Source of the DNA: an uncultured Planctomycetaceae bacterium
Lineage (GTDB): Bacteria; Planctomycetota; Planctomycetia; Pirellulales; UBA1268
Reading direction: 5' to 3'
DNA: 5,478 nt
Assembly: GCA_903885855.1 (NCBI GenBank)
Contig: CAISKG010000358.1
Span: 1 to 5,478 of the forward strand
Part shown: positions 1 to 4,252 of the stretch, in pieces
Numbering within the stretch: position 1 is the stretch's first letter
Layout of the letters: each line of letters opens with the position of its first letter
The notes under the pieces: generated by a model
Seen by the model: only the letters and a program-made list of their open reading frames with translations
The model's database searches: none
What the model was told of the DNA's origin: nothing
Translations under genes and position numbers: made by a program

Positions 1-2
1 GC

Positions 3-251
3 GGCGGTGGCCCCCAGCCCGGTGGCGTTCCCAAGCCCGGTGCCGGTGCCGCGAAGGCGGCCCCCGGTGCGGCTGCGGCCGCGGCGCCCGCTGCGGCTCC
101 GTCGGCGGCCCCTGCGGCGGCCCCGGTCGCGGAGGCTGGCGGCGGTGACGCGGGTGGTCCTGGCGTCAAGGGTCCCGGCGTCAAGGCGCCGCCGAAGGGC
201 AAGGCTCCGGCCAAGCTCATCGGCAACTCGCCCCAGGCCGAGCCGTTCTGA
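3..251 (+). CDS. C-terminal end of an unidentified protein with Ala/Pro/Gly/Lys-rich tail (5' partial)
   Basis: The reading frame is open from the left edge to a TGA at 249-251, giving 82 residues. The composition is extreme: runs of Ala and Pro with Gly, then a basic stretch containing GPGVKGPGVKAPPKGKAPAK, and finally the end LIGNSPQAEPF. No folded domain or catalytic motif is visible, so this is probably a disordered C-terminal tail on a protein whose main body lies to the left. Such tails act as linkers, cell-wall or nucleic-acid contacts in various families, but the sequence does not say which applies here. The frame is supported by GC-rich third positions and by the strong intrinsic terminator starting about 30 bases after the stop. 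The parent protein is not recognisable. Confidence is in this being coding, not in any function. Confidence 0.6.
   Translation, partial: GGGPQPGGVPKPGAGAAKAAPGAAAAAAPAAAPSAAPAAAPVAEAGGGDAGGPGVKGPGVKAPPKGKAPAKLIGNSPQAEPF
156..185 (+). repeat. Tandem 15-base repeat encoding GPGVK twice
   Basis: Two adjacent copies, 156-170 and 171-185, differ at one base (CCT versus CCC for proline) and each encode Gly-Pro-Gly-Val-Lys. The repeat lies in the low-complexity tail of the partial gene. It is in frame and looks like a recent small duplication within a disordered segment. Confidence 0.7.
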
Positions 252-281
252 GCGGCGCCCGAGGCGCGTGACGGTTCTTCG

Positions 282-319
282 ACCGGTCCACGGCGGCATC
301 CGCCGTGGACCGGTTTTTT
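282..319 (+). terminator. Rho-independent terminator after the first gene
   Basis: A perfect 15-base-pair inverted repeat pairs 282-296 (accggtccacggcgg) with 300-314 around a three-base loop (cat), followed by six T at 314-319. It begins about 30 bases after the stop at 249-251 and so ends that plus-strand transcript. The left side has no matching A tract, so it should not work efficiently for minus-strand transcripts arriving from panD. Confidence 0.9.
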
Positions 320-395
320 CATGCCTGCGTGCGGCCGTCGCGCGGAGCCGCCGCGGCGCTCGGCGACGCGGATGCCCGGCGCGGCCGGGGGCGTG

Positions 396-764
396 TCAGG
401 CGCCCGTGCCCTCGGCGCGGACGATGCGGTTCTTCTCGTCGAGGACGACCACCGCCGGCACGTGCGTGCTCGCCTCGATGGCGTCGCACTGGGCGTAGGA
501 CATGATCGTGAGCCGATCGCCGACCTTGCCCAGCCGGGCGGTGGCGCCGTTGAGTTCGATCTTCCCCGAGCCGGGCTCGGCGAGGATCACGTAGGTCTCG
601 AAGCGCTCGCCGTTGGCCATGTTGCCGACGAGGATCCGCTCGTACCGCCGCAGACCCACGCGCTCGGCGAGGTCGGCGGCGATCGACAGGCTCCCCTCGT
701 AGTCGAGCGAGGCGCCGGTGACGGTGGCGCGGTGGATCTTCGACTTGAGCAGGCTGATGGTCAT
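396..764 (-). CDS. panD: Aspartate 1-decarboxylase precursor (PanD)
   Basis: PanD converts L-aspartate to beta-alanine for pantothenate and coenzyme A synthesis in the cytoplasm. The proenzyme cleaves itself between Gly24 and Ser25, and the new Ser25 becomes the pyruvoyl cofactor. The 122-residue product has the usual family length and begins MTISLLKSKIHRATVTGA. The cleavage site is intact in DYEGSLSI. Residues matching those important in the E. coli enzyme are present at the same numbers: Lys9, His11, Ser25, Arg54, Thr57, Tyr58 (NGERFETYV) and Asn72 (LNGATARL). The ATG at 764 is the only sensible start because it gives the canonical N-terminus, although no clear Shine-Dalgarno precedes it. 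It lies 62 bases downstream of the lactonase gene on the same strand and is probably cotranscribed with it. No panB or panC is in the window. Identification is secure. Confidence 0.96.
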   Translation of the reverse strand: MTISLLKSKIHRATVTGASLDYEGSLSIAADLAERVGLRRYERILVGNMANGERFETYVILAEPGSGKIELNGATARLGKVGDRLTIMSYAQCDAIEASTHVPAVVVLDEKNRIVRAEGTGA

Positions 765-826
765 GGCATGGGGCCCGTGGGGACCGGCGCGGCCGGCGCC
801 GGCGGAATGAGGGATCGGACGGGGAT

Positions 827-2011
827 TCAGCGGAACACGATGCACACCGGGGCGGGCACGGGGGTCGTGCGGCCGCTGTAGGTGAGCCTGCCGGTCGCGC
901 CGTCGATCGAGAACACCGACACGCCATGGGAATCCTGGCCGGCCGCCAGGAGCCATTTTCCGGAGGGATCGAGGGCGAAATTCCGCGGCACGCGGCCGCG
1001 GATCGGCTCGGCACCGAGGAACTCGAGCCGGCCCGAACCGGCCTCGATGGCGTACATCGCGATCGAATCGTGGCCCCGATTGGAGCCGTAGAGGAAGCGG
1101 CCCGACGGATGGACGGCGATCTCGGCCGTGGAGAGCCCCGTGCGGTCGGTGACGCCGGCCGGCAGCGTGGAGAGCGTCTGGAAGGGACGCAGGGTGCCGT
1201 CCTGTGGATCGAAGTGCATCGCCGTCACGGTGAGATCGAGCTCGTTGATGCAGTAGCCATGGCGGCCGTCGGGGTGGAAGGCGAAGTGACGGGGCCCGGC
1301 CCCGGGGGCCACCGTGGCCGCGCCGTGGGGTCGCATGGTGGCGGCGGCGGTGTCGAGGCGGTGGACCAGCACCTTGTCGAGCCCCAGATCGCAGACGATG
1401 GCGAACCGGCCATCGGGCGTGGGATCGATGGAGTGGCCGTGGGGCCCCTCCTGGCGGCCGGGATCGACGCTCTTGCCGACATGCTGGATGAAGCCCGCGG
1501 GCTCTCCCTCCACCGCCGCCCGCAGGCTGCCGTCCTCCTCGATCCCCAGGCACACCGAACTGCCGCCGCCGTAATTCGCCGCCAGCACGACCGCGCCGGA
1601 GCGGTCCACGGCCACCGCACAGGGCCCCGCGCCGCCGGAGGAGCGGTGATTGAGCTCGGTGAGCCGTCCGGTCTCGGGGTCGATCGCCAGCGCGACCACG
1701 CTCCCGGTCGGACGGCCGTCGGCGTCGGCGACCTCCGAGACGGCGTACAGCACCGGCTTCGTGGGGTGGAGGGCGAGGTACGAGGGGTTGACCAGCTCGG
1801 CGGCCAGCTCGGGCTCGGAGAGGGTGCCGGTGGCGTCGTCGAACCGGGCGACGTAGATGCCGGCCCCCTGCGGGGGCGCGCCGGTGTAGGTGCCGAACCA
1901 CACCCACCGCGACTCGGCGCAGGCCAGCGGCGCCACCAGCGCCACCGCCGCCGTGAGGGAGGTTCGCAGGGCGGCACGGAGGGTCGGCATCGCACGTGGC
2001 AGACGGGGCAT
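827..2011 (-). CDS. Exported lactonase-family seven-bladed beta-propeller protein (6-phosphogluconolactonase-like)
   Basis: This 394-residue protein belongs to the lactonase / YbhE-Pgl beta-propeller family, some members of which hydrolyse 6-phosphogluconolactone. Residues 1-32 look like a Sec signal peptide: arginines, a hydrophobic stretch LTAAVALVAPLA, then ACA before Glu33. The mature chain starts with the first strand (WVWFGTYTG) and shows recurrent blade motifs: NPSYLALHP (75-83), GPCAVAVD (129-136), RQEGPHGHSIDPTPDGRF (186-203), GAGPRHFAFHPDGRHGY (237-253), AEIAVHPSGRFLYGSNRG (297-313) and VPRNFALDPSGKWLL (341-355). Export makes a cytoplasmic pentose-phosphate role doubtful, so the true substrate may be another sugar lactone, or the fold may be used for something else. 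The start at 2011 is chosen because GGGAG lies six bases upstream; an upstream ATG at 2059 lacks one. The gene probably leads a transcript with panD. Family assignment is firm and substrate is not. Confidence 0.9.
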   Translation of the reverse strand: MPRLPRAMPTLRAALRTSLTAAVALVAPLACAESRWVWFGTYTGAPPQGAGIYVARFDDATGTLSEPELAAELVNPSYLALHPTKPVLYAVSEVADADGRPTGSVVALAIDPETGRLTELNHRSSGGAGPCAVAVDRSGAVVLAANYGGGSSVCLGIEEDGSLRAAVEGEPAGFIQHVGKSVDPGRQEGPHGHSIDPTPDGRFAIVCDLGLDKVLVHRLDTAAATMRPHGAATVAPGAGPRHFAFHPDGRHGYCINELDLTVTAMHFDPQDGTLRPFQTLSTLPAGVTDRTGLSTAEIAVHPSGRFLYGSNRGHDSIAMYAIEAGSGRLEFLGAEPIRGRVPRNFALDPSGKWLLAAGQDSHGVSVFSIDGATGRLTYSGRTTPVPAPVCIVFR

Positions 2012-2017
2012 GGCGCA

Positions 2018-2022
2018 CTCCC
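2018..2022 (-). promoter_or_regulatory. Shine-Dalgarno of the lactonase gene
   Basis: On the minus strand GGGAG sits six bases before the ATG at 2011. In-frame ATGs at 2059 and 1990 have no comparable purine tract, so this site decides the start and puts a clean signal peptide at the N-terminus. Confidence 0.65.
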
Positions 2023-2095
2023 GGGAAAACGGCTGGGCGAACGGCCGCACAGGGCTCATGCTGCGGGGGTCGGCCCCTGGGATCGAGCGGAGGAA

Positions 2096-2124
2096 ATCGT
2101 ACCCCCATGCCCGGAGGATTGCAT
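2096..2124 (-). promoter_or_regulatory. Weak candidate promoter for lactonase-panD
   Basis: On the minus strand TACGAT (2096-2101) matches the -10 consensus at four of six positions. ATGCAA (2119-2124) matches -35 at three of six, with a 17-base spacer. It lies in the 194-base divergent region (2012-2205) and would give a leader of roughly 75-80 bases. In sequence this GC-rich such matches occur by chance, so this is only a pointer. No convincing plus-strand promoter for the transporter was found in the same interval. Confidence 0.22.
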
Positions 2125-2193
2125 CACCGCCCGAGCGGCGCGGACACCCCCTGCCGCCCCGGCGGCGGCCCGCCCGATCCCGGGACGCGGCGC

Positions 2194-2197
2194 GAGG
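2194..2197 (+). promoter_or_regulatory. Shine-Dalgarno-like GAGG of the transporter gene
   Basis: GAGG stands eight bases before the ATG at 2206. A competing in-frame ATG at 2107 has GGAGG at 2089-2093, but 13 bases away, and would add 33 polar, Pro/Gly-rich residues. The 2206 start is preferred, without certainty. Confidence 0.45.
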
Positions 2198-2205
2198 CCC
2201 GCAAC

Positions 2206-3465
2206 ATGCTCTGCCTGGAGACCTACCAGGTGATCGTGCGCGTGGGTTGGATCTTCAAGACCGAGACGATCATCATGCCGGCCGTGCTCGACGCGGTCGT
2301 CGATTCGGGCGTGCTCCGCGGCCTGCTGCCAGTGCTCAACCGCGGCGGCCAGAGCGTGCCGCCGCTGTTCTTCGCCGGGGCGCTGGGGCGGCTGCCGGTG
2401 AAGAAGGGGGCGCTGTCGCGGACCGCGGCGCTGATGGCGGCGGCGTTCGCCGTGCTGGCCGCCGCCTGGACGCCGCTGGAGGTGCGCCGCCCCGATCTGC
2501 TCGCGGCGCTGTTCCTCGTCGTCTACGCCCTCTTCGCCTCCTCCAACGGCCTCAACCAGCTGGCGCTGGCCGCGCTGCAGGGCAAGCTCATCGCCCCCGG
2601 GCACCGCGGGCGGGCGATGCTCGTGAGCGTGGCGCTGGGGAGCGTGCTGGCGATCATCGCGGCGCTGGTGTGGCTGGGGCGCTGGCTCGCCGAGCCCGAC
2701 GGCTTCCCCAAGATCTTCGCCGCCACCGCGGCGTTCTTCGCGCTGGCGGCCGTCGTGCCGCTGTTTCTCGACGAGCCGCCCGACGCGCCCGCGGCCCGCG
2801 ATACCGCGGCGCCGCAGGGGGGATGGCGGCGGCGCGCCGCCGCCGGCGCGGCCGAGTGGCGCCGCGCGCTCCGGGAGGATCCCGACCTCGTGCGGCTCTC
2901 GGTCGTGGCGATCTGCTTCTCGGCCGTCCTCATCATGTTTCCGCATTACCAGGCCTTCGCCCGAGACCGGCTGGGCACCCGGATCGGCAGCCTCCTCACC
3001 TGGGTGGTCGTGCAGAACGCCGCCACCGGAGCGGCGAGCCTGGTCGTCGGGCCGTTCTCCGACCGGCGTGGGACGCGGATGGTGCTCGTGTGGCTGGTGG
3101 CGCTGTCGTCGCTCACGCCCCTGGTGGTGGCGGCGCTCGGCAGGCTCCCGCACGCCACGGCGGCGGAGTGGTTCTGGATCACCTACGTGCCGCTGGGGCT
3201 CAACCCGCTGTCGCTCAAGCTCTTCACCAATTACGCGCTCGAACTCGCCCCCGCCCCCGCCGCCCACCCGCGCTACGTGAGCATCGTCGGCGCGGCGCTG
3301 GCGCTGCCGTTCGTGATCTCGCCCCTGGTCGGGCTGGCGGTGGACCGGGTCGGCTTCGAGCCGGTGTTCCTCGCCGGGGCGGTGGTGATCGCGGCCGGGG
3401 CGGCGGTGGCGACCGGGCTGCCGGAACCGCGACGCCGTGCCCGGGGGGACGGGGCGGATCGGTGA
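2206..3465 (+). CDS. Major facilitator superfamily-type transporter, substrate unknown
   Basis: This 419-residue protein is an inner-membrane protein with about ten to twelve hydrophobic segments. Clear ones lie near residues 71-90, 98-122, 137-161, 168-188, 229-252, 262-283, 291-312, 321-346, 357-380 and 384-404, and the weaker N-terminal part holds the first one or two. Residues 189-228 form a central loop rich in Pro, Ala and Arg, the usual place between the two six-helix halves of MFS carriers. GPFSDRRGTRM (282-292) resembles the conserved MFS loop motif (GxxxDRxGR), and GLAVDRVGF (377-385) resembles a second such loop. The N-terminus (LETYQVIVRVGWIFKTE) lacks a signal peptide. No binding residue points to a substrate. 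It is divergent from the lactonase gene. The start at 2206 has a GAGG eight bases upstream; 2107 is the alternative. The MFS call is good, function open. Confidence 0.8.
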   Translation: MLCLETYQVIVRVGWIFKTETIIMPAVLDAVVDSGVLRGLLPVLNRGGQSVPPLFFAGALGRLPVKKGALSRTAALMAAAFAVLAAAWTPLEVRRPDLLAALFLVVYALFASSNGLNQLALAALQGKLIAPGHRGRAMLVSVALGSVLAIIAALVWLGRWLAEPDGFPKIFAATAAFFALAAVVPLFLDEPPDAPAARDTAAPQGGWRRRAAAGAAEWRRALREDPDLVRLSVVAICFSAVLIMFPHYQAFARDRLGTRIGSLLTWVVVQNAATGAASLVVGPFSDRRGTRMVLVWLVALSSLTPLVVAALGRLPHATAAEWFWITYVPLGLNPLSLKLFTNYALELAPAPAAHPRYVSIVGAALALPFVISPLVGLAVDRVGFEPVFLAGAVVIAAGAAVATGLPEPRRRARGDGADR

Positions 3466-3490
3466 CAGGATCCCAGGCGGGGACGGGCGA

Positions 3491-3524
3491 GCCTGCGGCG
3501 GCCCCGGGACCCGGGGCTGCAGGC
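3491..3524 (+). terminator. GC-rich hairpin after the transporter, possible terminator without T tract
   Basis: An outer six-base-pair stem (gcctgc 3491-3496 with gcaggc 3519-3524) encloses an inner seven-base-pair stem (gccccgg 3501-3507 with ccggggc 3511-3517) with loop gac. It starts 25 bases after the transporter stop. No T run follows, so if it acts at all it would be as a weak or factor-assisted terminator or a 3'-end stabiliser. Chance pairing in GC-rich DNA is a real alternative. Confidence 0.35.
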
Positions 3525-3556
3525 GGCCGGGTGGCTCGGTGGGCCCGCTTCGGGCG

Positions 3557-3585
3557 TTGCCCCGGCCGGCGGGGGGGCCTATGAT
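3557..3585 (+). promoter_or_regulatory. Sigma70-like promoter of the Cys-rich protein gene
   Basis: TTGCCC (3557-3562) matches the -35 consensus at four of six and TATGAT (3580-3585) matches -10 at five of six, with exactly 17 bases between. Transcription would start near 3591-3594. That makes the ATG at 3597 almost leaderless and leaves a leader of about 57-60 bases before the preferred ATG at 3651. The spacer contains a run of seven G at 3571-3577. It is the best promoter match in the window. Confidence 0.55.
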
Positions 3586-3635
3586 CAGGGCCGACCATGG
3601 ATGCGTTCCACGCGGAGCGATCCCTTTCCCGAGCC

Positions 3636-3640
3636 AGGAG
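3636..3640 (+). promoter_or_regulatory. Shine-Dalgarno AGGAG of the Cys-rich protein gene
   Basis: AGGAG is followed by ten bases and then the ATG at 3651. It supports 3651 over the upstream in-frame ATG at 3597, which would put 18 charged residues before the signal peptide. Confidence 0.65.
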
Positions 3641-3650
3641 TTCTCTCCCG

Positions 3651-4094
3651 ATGAGTCACTTCCGTTTCGCCGTCGCGCTGGCCGTCGTGGCCCTGTTCGC
3701 CGGCTCCGCCGTCGTGTCGGCCGCCCCCAAGGAGCCGAAGGACGCCAAGTGCCCGGTGTCGGGCAAGGCGTGCAACCCCGCCAAGAGCGCCGACTTCGCC
3801 GGCGGCAAGGTCTACTTCTGCTGCGACAACTGCGCCGGCGCCTTCAAGGGTGAGTCGGCCAAGTTCGCGTCCAAGGCCCACCAGCAGCTCGTCTCCACCG
3901 GCCAGCTGAAGCAGAAGGCCTGCCCGCTGTCGGGCGGTGCCATCAAGCCCGAGACCAAGGTCGCCATCGGCGACGCCGAGGTCGCCTTCTGCTGCAACAA
4001 CTGCAAGGGGAAGGTCGAGAAGGCCTCCGACGAGGAGAAGCTCAAGCTCGTCTTCGGCGACATCTCCAAGAGCTTCGAGCCGGCCAAGAAGTGA
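3651..4094 (+). CDS. Secreted Cys-rich protein with two YHS/TRASH-like metal-binding modules
   Basis: This 147-residue protein starts with a clear Sec signal peptide (about 1-24, core FAVALAVVALFAGSAVVSA) with likely cleavage just after VSA. The mature part contains one module twice. Module 1 has CPVSGK with Cys34, then VYFCCDNC with Cys57, Cys58 and Cys61. Module 2 has CPLSGG with Cys91, then VAFCCNNC with Cys114, Cys115 and Cys118. In both, 22 residues separate the first Cys from the CC pair, so the pattern is C-x22-CC-x2-C. Cys41 is an extra Cys in module 1 only. The pattern resembles the YHS and TRASH families, known or proposed to bind heavy metals through Cys, so periplasmic metal binding or sensing is a reasonable inference. 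The metal is unknown. The rest is Lys-rich. It appears to be a single-gene transcript with its own promoter and a downstream terminator. Domain resemblance is good; function is inferred. Confidence 0.85.
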   Translation: MSHFRFAVALAVVALFAGSAVVSAAPKEPKDAKCPVSGKACNPAKSADFAGGKVYFCCDNCAGAFKGESAKFASKAHQQLVSTGQLKQKACPLSGGAIKPETKVAIGDAEVAFCCNNCKGKVEKASDEEKLKLVFGDISKSFEPAKK

Positions 4095-4100
4095 CATCCC

Positions 4101-4130
4101 GCCGGTTCGGGGGTGGTTCGCCCCCCCGGC
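4101..4130 (+). other. Hairpin directly after the Cys-rich gene
   Basis: gccgg (4101-4105) pairs with ccggc (4126-4130) and ggggg (4109-4113) with ccccc (4121-4125), with a three-base bulge and a seven-base loop. It begins seven bases after the stop codon. It has no T tract and may protect the transcript's 3' end, with the true terminator downstream at 4184-4218. Confidence 0.35.
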
Positions 4131-4171
4131 CGGCCGATCGCGGCCCGTGAACTGCCCTAGGGCGGCCGGCC
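4128..4171. repeat. Paired GGCCGGCC palindromes
   Basis: The eight-base palindrome GGCCGGCC occurs at 4128-4135 and again at 4164-4171, 28 bases apart, with CCCTAGGG (4155-4162) just before the second copy. The copies could pair with each other or mark a dimeric protein site. In such GC-rich DNA they could equally be chance. Confidence 0.4.
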
Positions 4172-4183
4172 GCGGCGTGGAAT

Positions 4184-4218
4184 ACTCCGCACGGGAGCCC
4201 GGCCCGTGCGGAGTTTTT
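4184..4218 (+). terminator. Rho-independent terminator between the Cys-rich gene and lpxB
   Basis: A perfect 12-base-pair stem pairs 4184-4195 (actccgcacggg) with 4203-4214 (cccgtgcggagt) around a seven-base loop, followed by five T at 4214-4218, then CTTT. It probably ends the Cys-rich gene's transcript. Its end is only 34 bases before the lpxB start codon, too little room for a separate promoter and leader, so it could also limit transcription entering lpxB. Confidence 0.85.
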
Positions 4219-4252
4219 CTTTGCGCAGGGGCGCTCCCGGGAATCCCCGTCG

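Noticed and set aside
2012..2059. Upstream ATG at 2059 for the lactonase gene
   Set aside because: It has no Shine-Dalgarno and adds 16 residues before the signal peptide; the ATG at 2011 has GGGAG at good spacing.
765..2108. Upstream extension of the panD frame across the lactonase gene, suggesting a 570-residue fusion
   Set aside because: The extension translates to Arg/Pro-rich nonsense in the wrong frame of the lactonase gene. PanD must begin near the canonical LKSKIH N-terminus to be processed normally.
926..2233. Long plus-strand open frame opposite the lactonase gene
   Set aside because: It lies antisense to a clearly recognisable propeller protein. Its product is a Gly/Arg/His-rich shadow with no domain, as expected when GC-rich DNA lacks stop codons.
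2056..3267. 403-codon minus-strand frame opposite the transporter
   Set aside because: Its product is Arg/Gln/Glu/Gly-rich without motifs, while the plus strand gives coherent membrane helices.
3597..3650. Upstream ATG start for the Cys-rich protein
   Set aside because: It would put 18 polar, charged residues before the signal peptide, has no Shine-Dalgarno, and lies a few bases from the predicted transcription start.
4128..4171. GGCCGGCC pair as an attachment site or transposon end
   Set aside because: No integrase, transposase or target duplication is nearby, and short G/C palindromes are expected by chance in this composition.
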